64,000 bases of DNA, taken from NCBI GenBank assembly GCA_041402005.1, contig JAWKTB010000001.1, positions 434,001 to 498,000 of the forward strand, given 5' to 3'. The position numbers were made by a program, and so were the translations under genes. Positions 33,455 to 43,265 of the stretch are shown in pieces; the stretch's first letter is position 1, and each line of letters begins with the position of its first letter. The stretch is from JAJRXR01 sp041402005 (GTDB taxonomy: Bacteria > Planctomycetota > Phycisphaerae > Phycisphaerales > UBA1924). The notes beneath the pieces were generated by a model. That model was not told the origin of the DNA. It saw only the letters and a list, made by a program, of their open reading frames with translations, and ran no database searches.

Positions 33455-34177
33455 ATGTCGCAGGGAAACGCGCCAATCCCGGGACCACGAAGGACGCTAC
33501 CCACGTCGTTCGAGCGAGACCTCGTCGCCCTGCGTCGTCGGCTGATGCGCGAGGCGAGCGTCGCGATCGGCATGCTCGAGGCCGCCCTCTCGGCGCTGTG
33601 GCCCCTCGATGTGGACTCGGCCCGCGAGGTCCGCGCCCGCGACGACCGGGTCGACCGCGAGGAGGTGGCCATCGAGGCCGAGTGCTTGCGCCTGCTCGCC
33701 CTGCAGAACCCGGTCGGCGCCGACCTGCGTCAGATCGCCTTCTGCATGAAGGTCAACGCGGACATCGAGCGCGTCGCCGACCATTCGAGCTCGATCGCCA
33801 AGCTCTCGCAGCGGATCTCGCAGCCGCCCCCCAAGTGGCCGACCGCGCTCATCGAGCTGGGCGAGCGCGTCCCCCTCATGTGCTACGACCTGCTCCGGGC
33901 GGTGCTGAGCGAGGACACCGACGGCGCCCGCGAGATCGTCAAACGCGACAAGATGATCGACCGCCTTGACGACCGCCTCTTCGAGGAGGTGCTCGAGCGT
34001 CTGGACACCGAGCCCGACCGGGCGCCGGACGCGCTGATCATCTACCGGATCGGTCGCGAGCTGGAGCGGATCGGGGACCTGATGGGCAACATTGCCGAGG
34101 ACGTGGTGTACCTGGTGACGGGCGAGATCATCCGCCACGAGAAGCGTTGGCGGAGGCCGCCGGACCCGGCGGCGTGA
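33455..34177 (+). CDS. phoU: Phosphate uptake regulator PhoU
   Basis: 240 residues, the usual PhoU length, made of two three-helix bundles. Each bundle carries the metal-binding E/D-x3-D type signature: 'VNADIERVADHSSSIAKL' in the first and 'RELERIGDLMGNIAEDVVYL' with 'VTGEIIRHEK' in the second. PhoU links the Pst transporter to the PhoR/PhoB system and damps phosphate uptake. No pst or pho genes are adjacent. The ATG was chosen because of GGAGG immediately upstream (very tight spacing) and because the upstream extension is not protein-like; the true start could be slightly further in. Confidence 0.9.
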   Translation: MSQGNAPIPGPRRTLPTSFERDLVALRRRLMREASVAIGMLEAALSALWPLDVDSAREVRARDDRVDREEVAIEAECLRLLALQNPVGADLRQIAFCMKVNADIERVADHSSSIAKLSQRISQPPPKWPTALIELGERVPLMCYDLLRAVLSEDTDGAREIVKRDKMIDRLDDRLFEEVLERLDTEPDRAPDALIIYRIGRELERIGDLMGNIAEDVVYLVTGEIIRHEKRWRRPPDPAA

Positions 34178-34218
34178 GGCGTCACGTGAATCGCCAAGGG
34201 GATCGGATCGCGGCGCTG

Positions 34219-34224
34219 TAGCAT
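34219..34224 (+). promoter_or_regulatory. -10 element, leaderless type
   Basis: TAGCAT followed by 6 nt and the ATG at 34231; no ribosome site. Confidence 0.4.
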
Positions 34225-34230
34225 CCCCGG

Positions 34231-35871
34231 ATGGGCTGGGGCGCCGGGATTCTGCTGCTGCTGATTGTCGCCGGGCTCGTGCTGCTCATCGTGGGGTTGC
34301 GCGGGCGGCGCGTGAGCGACCATCCTCACTGCCGTCGGTGTGGGTTCGATCTGATCGGGGCGACGTTGCGAGCCGCGCGCCCGTGTGGACCGTCACCTCT
34401 GTGCCCGGAGTGTGGGGCACAGCTCGATGCCAGGGTACCGGGTTCGAAGCCGAGGCCGATCCGGCGCGGTCGTCGTCGGCGTCGCCCGCATTTCATCGCG
34501 ATCGGCGTGATCCTGCTCTCGTTCCTCGGCGTCCCGCTCGCGCTCACGCACACCGGTCAGTGGACAAGGTTCAACCCGAGAAAGCCCTTCGGGGTGCTCC
34601 AACTGGACATCAGGATTGGGTCAAACACCGTCAAGCGAGCCGCCCTTGCGGAGTTGGAGTCACGGATCCTCAACTCACGCGTCTCCTCCGCCGAGGCGCG
34701 GGCGCTTGCCGACCTGTCGCTGCGTGTTCAAGCGGATCGATCGAGACCTTGGGATCCGGGTTGGGGCAACATCATCGCGGCCACGGACCAGATGAGGTTC
34801 ACGGACCCGTCGGTGTTCACGGCGTATGCAGGCGAGGGCGTGCGAGGCCTCAGCTTGCCTGACCGCATCGTCTGGATCCGCGACGAGGCGAGCGGCGTGC
34901 ACTATTTCCCGGAGCCACAACTCGCCAGCACATGGGGCGTAACACTTCGCCTGGGATCGGCGTCGAACGCATCGATCCTGTGCGCAGTCGAGTTACTCGA
35001 TGCATCCCTCGACGGCACGGCGCTGGGCCTGTATGACCTGACGAGCGCCCTCGCCGAGTGGCGGTCGTCGCATGGAATCACCGAAGTACGCCTCCCGTTT
35101 CTCGTCCTCAATGCGCAGGGCTCACAGCAGACGGGCTCGAACATGTACGCGATCGAGGCACGCGAGCGGCAGCTTGGCGAGCCGATCTGGACACACCACG
35201 GAAAGCCTCTGGCTCACCCACATGGACAACTGCTTGAGGAGGCGTCGCCGGGCGAACACGAGCTGGTGATACGTTGGCGCCAATATTTCGCACGCGGGCA
35301 GTTCCATTCCGACCCCCTCGCCAGCCAGGATGTCGAGACGACGACGACTTTCGAGTTGATCGGCGATGTCAATGACCTCTACGCCGGAACGATCACCCGC
35401 GAAGAGGTGACGCCCGAGCAGTACGGGGCGCTGCGTTGGGCCGCGACCATCGACGCGATCTGGTACGCGCCGGGCGGTCTCGGCACGCCGCGGAACCACC
35501 CCCCGACTGTCGACCTTGCATCGAGCGGTGGCTGGTGGAACTCGTCGCCCCCGTTCGCCATCTCGGCGGCAGTCGAGATCGAGGTCGAAGGGAAACGCTG
35601 GACGATCCGGAGAGGGCCGGGACTCACGAGTGCGGGCGAGCCCTTGCGACTCGGGCGAACGCCGAGTACGTCCAGCGACATTGTCCCACGGGGTGGCGTC
35701 CTCGACCGCCCGCTTCCCGAGGGCATTGAACGCGTTGATGTGGTGCTGGTCCCTGATCCCGCGGGCGCCGCCGAGGCGGCGGCACAGGATCGCCAGCGGG
35801 GCCTTCCCCCCGTAAGGCGCTGGGCGAGCGAGATCGTGATCAAAGACGTCCCGGTCAGGATCAGGGAGTGA
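34231..35871 (+). CDS. Membrane protein with N-terminal zinc ribbon, unknown function
   Basis: 546 residues. A first membrane helix ('GILLLLIVAGLVLLIVGL') is followed by a zinc ribbon 'CRRCGFDLIG' ... 'CPECG', a highly basic stretch, and a second helix ('IAIGVILLSFLGVPLAL'). A large beta-rich extracytoplasmic domain (~430 residues) follows, with no recognisable catalytic motif. The CxxCG(F/Y)DL ribbon beside a membrane helix is a recurrent planctomycete arrangement. Base composition is a little lower in GC than the neighbours, suggesting a faster-evolving accessory gene. It converges on the 16S rRNA unit and shares its terminator. Confidence 0.65.
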   Translation: MGWGAGILLLLIVAGLVLLIVGLRGRRVSDHPHCRRCGFDLIGATLRAARPCGPSPLCPECGAQLDARVPGSKPRPIRRGRRRRRPHFIAIGVILLSFLGVPLALTHTGQWTRFNPRKPFGVLQLDIRIGSNTVKRAALAELESRILNSRVSSAEARALADLSLRVQADRSRPWDPGWGNIIAATDQMRFTDPSVFTAYAGEGVRGLSLPDRIVWIRDEASGVHYFPEPQLASTWGVTLRLGSASNASILCAVELLDASLDGTALGLYDLTSALAEWRSSHGITEVRLPFLVLNAQGSQQTGSNMYAIEARERQLGEPIWTHHGKPLAHPHGQLLEEASPGEHELVIRWRQYFARGQFHSDPLASQDVETTTTFELIGDVNDLYAGTITREEVTPEQYGALRWAATIDAIWYAPGGLGTPRNHPPTVDLASSGGWWNSSPPFAISAAVEIEVEGKRWTIRRGPGLTSAGEPLRLGRTPSTSSDIVPRGGVLDRPLPEGIERVDVVLVPDPAGAAEAAAQDRQRGLPPVRRWASEIVIKDVPVRIRE

Positions 35872-35896
35872 CGATCGAATCGCGGGGCAAAAAGGA

Positions 35897-35926
35897 CAAC
35901 GCCCGCCTCGGTTGAGGCGGGCGTTG
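35897..35926 (-). terminator. Rho-independent terminator of the 16S rRNA unit
   Basis: A perfect 13-bp stem (CAACGCCCGCCTC paired with GAGGCGGGCGTTG) closes a 4-nt loop. On the minus strand it is followed by TCCTTTTTG, so it ends the rRNA transcript. It may also stop the convergent gene that ends at 35871. Confidence 0.85.
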
Positions 35927-35932
35927 GGGCAT

Positions 35933-35957
35933 CCTTGGCCGTTGAACAGTTGGGTCC
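35933..35957 (-). other. 16S trailer arm of the rRNA processing stem
   Basis: Complementary to 38004-38028 in the leader: 15 bp, a 3x3 internal loop, then 7 bp. It brings the two ends of the pre-16S together, the usual substrate of RNase III. Confidence 0.75.
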
Positions 35958-36155
35958 AGCCTTGGCCGTCGATCGCTCGACGGCTATCCGCCTTCCACTG
36001 CCTGTCATGACAAGACAGTGGGGGGTTGGCGGGCGAGAACGCGTTCACAAGCCCGGTGCGGATCGCTCCGCGTTGTCCTTCCCATCAGGGTTGGACTGCC
36101 TTCTCTCGCGGCCGAAGGGCCGCGACAGGGACATGTATCCGGGTCTAAGGAAATC

Positions 36156-37651
<1,496 letters not shown>

Positions 37652-38003
37652 TTGTCCTTTGCGTGAACCGCACGACCTTGGTCGCTTGGTTCGGTGCTTC
37701 GGATTGAAGTGATCCGGCAACCCCGCCCGTGCTTGCTCTCGCAAGGCGGTGCGGGGCCGGTCATTCCCGGGTCGGCATACTCACGACCTGGGCCCCCGGC
37801 CGGCTAAGACCGGGGGATAATCGACACTCATTGGTTCTTCAAATGCCCGAACGGGGGAACCGCTCGGGCAAGGGCTGATCCAAGCACAAGAATGTCGAAT
37901 CCCTCGGGGCTGTGACCCCCCGATGGGCTTCTTGATCGTCGACGACATGTTCCAAAGCAGGAACCCGGTGTGCACCGGTGTCGCCGCCGCACATTCTCGC
38001 GGT

Positions 38004-38028
38004 GGACCCAACTGTTCACTTGCCAAGG
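38004..38028 (-). other. 16S leader arm of the rRNA processing stem
   Basis: Pairs with the trailer arm at 35933-35957. It lies about 350 nt upstream of the mature 16S 5' end and about 75 nt after the predicted transcription start. Open frames across the leader (37781-38226, minus) are considered non-coding. Confidence 0.75.
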
Positions 38029-38105
38029 TGGCCCGCCGACGGGGGCTGTCCAGCCCACGCCGACACCGCTGACGGGCGAGTCGCCCGTGCTGAGCGGCGG
38101 GGGAG

Positions 38106-38133
38106 AGTGTAGCGCGCACCCCCCGTCAGTCAA
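38106..38133 (-). promoter_or_regulatory. 16S rRNA promoter
   Basis: TTGACT (38128-38133), a 16-nt spacer and TACACT (38106-38111) on the minus strand, close to the sigma-70 consensus. The -35 box contains the TGA stop codon of comF. Transcription should start near 38099. Confidence 0.75.
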
Positions 38134-39044
38134 TCCAGGCAAGCGTGTTCTTCGACCCCAGTTTTCAAGCTCCCGGGCTCCTGCGTCCCGGGTGTTCTTC
38201 GGTCGTCCCCGACCGCCGCCACGCACGCCCAGACTCCCGCCCTTCGATCGCCCCCGATCCCTTTCAGGGCCCGGCAGGCCGCCCCCAGCGTCGCCCCGGT
38301 CGTCCGGACATCGTCCAGGACGACGATGACCGCCGCGTCCGGGGGCAGGTCTCGACGAAGACCGAATGTCTTGCGAACGTTCTTCAGGCGGTCGGAGGCG
38401 CTCAGCCCGGTCTGGCGGGGGCGGTGCTCCCTCGTGAGCACTCTTGCCAGGCGCACCCCGCCGGCGTCTGCCGCCGCCCGGGCGAGCACGAGCGTGTGAT
38501 CCACCCCCCTGGCCAGGCGCCGGCGATGGGTGGTCGGGATCGGGGTCACGACCACCCGTCGGCGGTCGATGTCCAGGCGATCAAGCTCGATCGCGAGACG
38601 CCGACCCATCATCGCCCCCAGCTCGCCCCCGATCCGTCTCCACGCGGTCTGCTTCAGTTCGAGTACCGCCTCGCGCAGCACGCCGTCGTAGAGGCCCAGG
38701 CGGACGAACCGGTCCCAGGGCGTGCGAACGGGGCGGCAGGTCGCGCACCCCTCGCCGTCCACCTCGTGCGCGCCGACCACGCCACCGCACCGCCAGCACG
38801 CGGGCGGGGGCGCCCAGCCGGATGTGCGCAGTCGCTCGCCGACCGCCCGCGATCCGAACCCAAGCCAGACCCGCTCGACTTCATGAAGAGCCTGGCGTAC
38901 GCGCCCCGGCTCGCGCCGCCCGCCGAGCAGGTCGTCGAGCGTGATCGGCGCCGGGGCTGGATGTGCATCCCACGCGACCGCGGACCCCGAGCCTCCCGCC
39001 TCGACGGGCGGCCAGGTGAACCCCGCCTGCTCCCCCCTCGTCAT
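38130..39044 (-). CDS. comF: ComF family phosphoribosyltransferase-like protein
   Basis: 304 residues. A zinc-binding segment 'CWRCGGVVGAHEVDGEGCAT' is followed by ComF hallmarks 'RLGLYDGVLREAVLELKQT', 'VVVTPIPTTHRRRLARGVDH', 'QTGLSASDRLKNVRKTFGL' and the PRPP loop 'VIVVLDDVRTTGATLGAA'. ComF is needed for DNA uptake in competent bacteria, probably on the cytoplasmic side with the ComFA helicase. Here it is coupled to mcsB (3 nt between stop and start). The N-terminal ~80 residues extend beyond typical ComF (~230). The stop codon lies within the -35 box of the 16S promoter. Confidence 0.85.
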   Translation of the reverse strand: MTRGEQAGFTWPPVEAGGSGSAVAWDAHPAPAPITLDDLLGGRREPGRVRQALHEVERVWLGFGSRAVGERLRTSGWAPPPACWRCGGVVGAHEVDGEGCATCRPVRTPWDRFVRLGLYDGVLREAVLELKQTAWRRIGGELGAMMGRRLAIELDRLDIDRRRVVVTPIPTTHRRRLARGVDHTLVLARAAADAGGVRLARVLTREHRPRQTGLSASDRLKNVRKTFGLRRDLPPDAAVIVVLDDVRTTGATLGAACRALKGIGGDRRAGVWACVAAVGDDRRTPGTQEPGSLKTGVEEHACLD

Positions 39045-39047
39045 CGT

Positions 39048-40175
39048 CTATGTGTCCCCGTGCAGCCTGGCGCGGACGATCGTCGCGCGCTCGACGCGTC
39101 GCTCGGGCTGCGACAGCGGGCGTCCCACCTTCCGCTGCAGATGCGCCGGGTGGACGAGCAGCATCAGCTCGTTGACCACGCGCTGGTCCACGTCCTCGAT
39201 CAGCCCGAGCACCACGCCCAGGCGGACGTGGCTCAGCAGGCCCATCGCCTCGCCGGCGCGAAGGAGTCTCGCCGTCCGCAAGACGCCCAGCGCCCGGTGC
39301 ACCTTGTCCTCGAGCACCGTACGGCGTTTGTCCATCATCGTCCGGCGCGCGTGCCGCTCGTAATCCACGACCCGCGGCACGATCTCCCGGTGCATCTCGT
39401 GAAGCAGCACCGACTCGCTCTTGCCCAGCGTCGTCTGGTTGGAGATCTGGTAGAAATCACCCGCGGCCTCCGAACCCTCGCCGTAAAAGCCCCGCACCGC
39501 CAGCGACATGTCCTCCGCCGCCCGCTTCACACGCTCGATCTCCCCCGTCAGCTTCAGCGCCGGCAGGTGGAGCATCACGGAGAAACGGATGCCGGTGCCG
39601 ACGTTCGTCGGGCAGGCCGTCAGGTACCCGAACCGCGGATGGAACGCGTAGTCGAGCCCGCCCTCGAGCGCGTCGTCCACCGCGTCCACCTCGCCCAGCA
39701 GCGACGAGAGCGACAGCCCCGAGCGGATCACCTGGATCCGGAGCTGATCTTCCTCGTTGACCATCACCGCGACGCGCTCGTCAGGCAGCCCGACCGCGAC
39801 GGCTCGGGGCGAGTCCGCTCCGCCCGACCCCGTCGCCAAACGCCCCTTGGCGTGCTGACGCGAGATCAGATGACGCTCGACCAGCACCTCGCGCTCAAGT
39901 TCCTCCACGTCGTGCAGGTCGATCCACATCACGCGCTCCGCGCCCGCGGCGCGCTGGAACTCGCCCCCCATGATCCGACGACGGCACAGGTCCAGGACCT
40001 GCACCCGGTCGTCGTGCGTTGCCTTGGTCATGAACGGGAAGCCGGCGAGGTTGCGCGCCACGCGGACGCGCGACGACATGACCACGTCCGCCGCGTCCCC
40101 CTGCCCACGCAGCCACTCGGTCCCACGCTCCCAGGGGGGGCCATTGCCCGCGCGCTCCGACCCGGCGTCCTTCAT
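39048..40175 (-). CDS. mcsB: Protein-arginine kinase
   Basis: 375 residues, ATP:guanido phosphotransferase family. Visible motifs: 'VMSSRVRVARNLAGFPF', 'VMVNEEDQLRIQVIRSGL', 'RFGYLTACPTNVGTGIRF' (with the active-site Cys) and 'FYGEGSEAAGDFYQISNQTT'. McsB phosphorylates arginines on misfolded proteins and repressors, marking them for ClpCP. It works with the activator McsA, whose damaged gene lies immediately upstream (ATGA overlap). Neither ctsR nor clpC, the usual partners, is here. Intact and of normal length, so the kinase itself should be functional. Confidence 0.92.
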   Translation of the reverse strand: MKDAGSERAGNGPPWERGTEWLRGQGDAADVVMSSRVRVARNLAGFPFMTKATHDDRVQVLDLCRRRIMGGEFQRAAGAERVMWIDLHDVEELEREVLVERHLISRQHAKGRLATGSGGADSPRAVAVGLPDERVAVMVNEEDQLRIQVIRSGLSLSSLLGEVDAVDDALEGGLDYAFHPRFGYLTACPTNVGTGIRFSVMLHLPALKLTGEIERVKRAAEDMSLAVRGFYGEGSEAAGDFYQISNQTTLGKSESVLLHEMHREIVPRVVDYERHARRTMMDKRRTVLEDKVHRALGVLRTARLLRAGEAMGLLSHVRLGVVLGLIEDVDQRVVNELMLLVHPAHLQRKVGRPLSQPERRVERATIVRARLHGDT

Positions 40176-40738
40176 GCCTCGCCCCCCCCGACGCCCGGCT
40201 CGTCCTGGAGCGACGCCGCCCGGCGCAGCTCGTCACGCAGACGGGCCGCCCGCTCGTACTGCTCCCCCTCGACGGCGTCGGAGAGCTGCTTTCGCAGCGC
40301 CTCGAGCCGCTCGGCACGCGTCCGGGCATCGCCCAAGAGTCAGCTCGACCCCCGCCCCGCCCGCCTGCTTCTCCGCCAGCGCCCCGCCGGGGACCTTGCC
40401 CACGTGGTGCGTCCCCCCTCGTGCGCGCCCGCTCGAGCAGCGGGCTCAGGCGCCGTCTCGAACGCGTCGTAGCACCCGGGGCACCCGAGCAGCCCGCTCT
40501 GGCGGAACTCGGCGTACCCCATCCCGCACGACGGGCACGAGGGCGGTGTCTCCCCCCGCGTCGTGCCCGGGGACATCATGTACTTGGTGATCAGCTCAGA
40601 GATCGGAGGGGATCCCGTCGCCTGGACCCCCGCCTGCTGGGCGCACGTCTCACACAGGTGGCGCTCGACCTTCGTGCCCCCCTTGATGAGCACCTCGTGG
40701 ATCGTCGCCTCGCGCTGGTTGCAGTTCTCGCAGAGCAA
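40172..40738 (-). pseudogene. mcsA: mcsA-like gene with two compensating frameshifts
   Basis: From the TTG at 40738 the frame gives an McsA N-terminus with paired Cys motifs ('LCENCNQREATIHEVLIK', 'CETC', 'CPSCGMGYAEFRQSG', 'CPGCYDAFE'), then runs into unrelated Arg-rich sequence and a stop at 40340. Homologous sequence continues in another frame ('THHVGKVPGGALAEKQAG') after a missing base in the C run at 40413-40418. It then returns to the first frame after an extra base at 40332-40334 ('LEALRKQLSDAVEGEQYE', the UVR helix), ending at a TGA that overlaps the mcsB start. The whole span is 189 codons, the normal McsA length. Either a real double mutation or homopolymer read errors; a nearby short diverged stretch (40420-40447) could contain further indels. 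Confidence 0.75.
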
Positions 40739-40739
40739 A

Positions 40740-40784
40740 CCCGCGTCCCCTGTGCCTGGCCGAGACCAGTCTAGGGGACGCGGG
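40740..40784 (-). promoter_or_regulatory. Inverted repeat around the mcsA promoter / terminator of the upstream gene
   Basis: Perfect 12-bp arms CCCGCGTCCCCT (40740-40751) and AGGGGACGCGGG (40773-40784), with a nested CTGG/CCAG stem. A -10-like TAGACT (minus, 40768-40773) lies between the arms, and the mcsA TTG follows directly. It could be an operator or the terminator of the dockerin protein gene that ends at 40808. Confidence 0.5.
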
Positions 40785-40807
40785 TGTGTCGGTGTCGAAC
40801 GCGGGCC

Positions 40808-42769
40808 TTACGGGCACCCGGCGGCGAACTCGATCAGGAACTGGACGACGTCGGAGAAGTCGAACTGCCCGAAGGGCGCCGCCAGGTCCGCGTCCGGATG
40901 CCCCGACGCGAACAGGCCCAGGTACGTCACCACATCGGAGAAGTCGAGCTGCCCGAAGGGCGGGGCGTAGTCCACCCGGCAGAAGGCCGACTCGTCGCCC
41001 TGCTCGACCTCGTCGGGCTGGATGTTGTACCAGTCCGGCCCATCATTGAGGGCGGGATCCGTATTGTGACGCCCGCGCGTGATCCACAGATCATCGCCGA
41101 CGGTCATACCGCTGAGGGGCCCGGTCGTGGACGGCATGAGCTGGCCGTTGTCGAGGACGAACTCCTTCAGGCCGCCGTCGATCCCGACGTACAGGCGCCC
41201 GTCGTTGGCGACGCTGAAGCCGCCGAGGGAGAACTGGGCGCCGCCGGCCAGACGCGCCGCGCGGTTCAGCTCCAGCGCCCGCCCCTCGACGTACTGCGTG
41301 AGCGAGTTGTCGGAGAGGTCGCCGATCCACACGCTCCCGTCGGCGGGGCTCAGCTCCATCTTGACGCTCAGGTGGTTGAGCTGGGCGCCGACGATGTTGT
41401 AGATCGTCGGGTTGCCGAGCGTGCGATGGCGGACCGGGAAGCGGTAGAGCTGGCTGGTCTGGGCGAAGAGGACGACGAGCTGGTCGTTCTCGTCGTCGTA
41501 GGCGAGGGCGGACGGGTTGAGATTGCCGAAGCCCTGCTGCCAGATCAGGTAGTCCCCTGCCTCGACGGCGGGGTCCATGTTGTACCCGATGACGTTGTGC
41601 CCATCGATGACCCAGAGCGTCCGGTCGTCGCCGAAGACGCACCCGCGCCCCTGTCCCGCCTGGGCGACGTGGGTCGTCTCGTGGGTGAGCAGGTTGACGT
41701 AGTAGAGCGCGCCGGGGAGGACGCCGATGCTGGCGGTCTGGATCGCGCAGTGCGTGCGATCGGGCAGGATCGCGAACGAGCCGATGGGGTGGTTGTCGGG
41801 GGGGATGTAGGTGTTGAGGGTGAACCCGCCCCCGGTCCCGCCGTGCAGGCCCCAGAAGTTCAGGGAGTTGCCGCCGATGGAGCTGGTGAAGCCCTCGCGC
41901 GGGTAGATGACGTAGCACGAGTCGATGAGGCGGTACCGCTCGTCCTCGGGGTCGCTGACGTCGAACAGGATACGGGTCATGACGATGTTCTCCCCGTCCA
42001 GGGCGAACAGGTCGTTGCGGATGCTCTCGTTCTGCTGGAAGAAGGCGGCCTGCGTCGTGGTGTTGGAGCTGTTCGAGGGATTGGCGAAGCCGATGTCGCC
42101 CTCGAACGCCGGCTGGAAGGCGCGATGGTCCACGCGCGTCAGCGCGACGCAGTGCCCCCCGTCGCGTGAGTCGAGGACGGCCGAGTTCACCATGTTCCAG
42201 CGTCCGTAGCAGAACATGACCGCGCCGCCCGAGAGCGCGTACAGCGTCATGTCCGTGCTCTTGGGCGCCCAGTCCTCCTGGAGGCTGAAGCGGTAGACGT
42301 CGAACGCCCCCGGGGCGGAGACGTCGAGGATCTGCTGGAGGATGGAGCGGGCGAGCGTGCCGTTGGTCGTGCCGTCGTTGCCGTCGGTGCCCATCAGCCC
42401 GCCAAGCTGGGAGATGACCGAGGTCACGGAGTTGTAGACCGCGACGCTGGGGCCCTCGAAGTCCTGGACGCCCGGCCCGTAGACGCCGGGGTACCCGTGC
42501 TTGTTGACGTACCCGAGAAGGTCGGTCGCCGAGGTGGGCATGCAGAACATCGCCCCGCCCTCGCCCTCGTCGTTGACGGGCAGGCCGAGGATCCCCGGCG
42601 CCACGTCCCGCTTCTGGTCGAAGTCGGGCATGCCATGCACGAACATGTAGCAGTCGTCGTTGCTGTTGAAGTACCCGTAGGTGTCGGCAAGGGAGGGCGT
42701 CGTCGCGCTGCCCGCCGCCAGGAAGAGCGCCGCCGTCGTGAGTCCGGTCCGAGCGTTCGTGCGTGTCAT
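40808..42769 (-). CDS. Secreted C39-like peptidase/propeller protein with GC-type dockerin
   Basis: 653 residues with a signal peptide (hydrophobic region about residues 9-27). The next ~210 residues look like a papain/C39-like cysteine peptidase: Cys76 in 'MFCMPTSATDLLGYVNKHG', His206 in 'RDGGHCVALTRVD' and Asn230 in 'DIGFANPSNSS' could form the triad. A beta-propeller-like middle follows ('LSVKMELSPADGSVWIGDLS'). The C-terminus has two dockerin-like repeats ('GQLDFSDVVTYLGLF' and 'GQFDFSDVVQFLIEF') ending exactly in AAGCP. GAGGAGG precedes the ATG. The peptidase reading rests on short motifs only. Confidence 0.65.
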   Translation of the reverse strand: MTRTNARTGLTTAALFLAAGSATTPSLADTYGYFNSNDDCYMFVHGMPDFDQKRDVAPGILGLPVNDEGEGGAMFCMPTSATDLLGYVNKHGYPGVYGPGVQDFEGPSVAVYNSVTSVISQLGGLMGTDGNDGTTNGTLARSILQQILDVSAPGAFDVYRFSLQEDWAPKSTDMTLYALSGGAVMFCYGRWNMVNSAVLDSRDGGHCVALTRVDHRAFQPAFEGDIGFANPSNSSNTTTQAAFFQQNESIRNDLFALDGENIVMTRILFDVSDPEDERYRLIDSCYVIYPREGFTSSIGGNSLNFWGLHGGTGGGFTLNTYIPPDNHPIGSFAILPDRTHCAIQTASIGVLPGALYYVNLLTHETTHVAQAGQGRGCVFGDDRTLWVIDGHNVIGYNMDPAVEAGDYLIWQQGFGNLNPSALAYDDENDQLVVLFAQTSQLYRFPVRHRTLGNPTIYNIVGAQLNHLSVKMELSPADGSVWIGDLSDNSLTQYVEGRALELNRAARLAGGAQFSLGGFSVANDGRLYVGIDGGLKEFVLDNGQLMPSTTGPLSGMTVGDDLWITRGRHNTDPALNDGPDWYNIQPDEVEQGDESAFCRVDYAPPFGQLDFSDVVTYLGLFASGHPDADLAAPFGQFDFSDVVQFLIEFAAGCP

Positions 42770-42842
42770 CGTGGGCCTCCTCGTGGGGCGGGGCTCCCGC
42801 CTCTCACAGGGCAGTCTGCCCGAACCGCTCCCAACTCTCACC

Positions 42843-42872
42843 AAAAAAACCGCCCACCATCGAGGCGGGCGG
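42843..42872 (-). terminator. Rho-independent terminator of rpmB
   Basis: On the minus strand: stem CCGCCC/GGGCGG with an 11-nt loop followed directly by seven T residues. It lies 33 nt past the L28 stop codon. Confidence 0.85.
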
Positions 42873-42904
42873 CTTTCTCACGCAAGATCGATGATTCCGG
42901 ACGT

Positions 42905-43192
42905 TCAGTCGTCCTGCTTCTGCAGACGGGTGTACCCGTACTTGCGCTTCAGGGGCTTGATCACGAGCCCCGAGCGGATCGCCCGCGTCGAGACCGTGAT
43001 CCGCTTGGCCCGCTTGACGCCCTTGTCGTCGGTGATGACGGCGTTCACGCTCTGCAGGTTGGGCTTGAAGGTCCGACGGGCGATGCCGGTCGTCTTGAGG
43101 CCGAAGCCGCCCTTGGAGACCTTCTGGCCGCCGTGGGCGATCTTCTTCCCGAACGTCGTCCGCTTGCCTGTGAAGTAGCACTCTTTGGGCAT
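42905..43192 (-). CDS. rpmB: 50S ribosomal protein L28
   Basis: 95 residues. L28 signature 'MPKECYFTGKRTTFGKKIAH' at the start (one zinc-type Cys remains) and 'RRTFKPNLQSVNAVI' in the middle; the tail 'LKRKYGYTRLQKQDD' is basic. L28 sits in the large subunit near the exit-site tRNA. The start was chosen at the ATG preceded by GGGAG. A -10-like TACGAT lies at 43219-43224 on the minus strand. No L33 gene (often adjacent) is present; a strong terminator follows, so it is a single-gene unit. Confidence 0.93.
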   Translation of the reverse strand: MPKECYFTGKRTTFGKKIAHGGQKVSKGGFGLKTTGIARRTFKPNLQSVNAVITDDKGVKRAKRITVSTRAIRSGLVIKPLKRKYGYTRLQKQDD

Positions 43193-43265
43193 GGCTGGCT
43201 CCCGCCTGGAGGGCCCGAATCGTAGGCCGGCGAGGAGCGGGGGCAACCCCCCACGCCAAGCCCTC

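Noticed and set aside
37781..38226. Short minus-strand frames in the 16S leader
   Set aside because: They lie between the rRNA promoter and the mature 16S and contain one arm of the processing stem; leader RNA, not protein.
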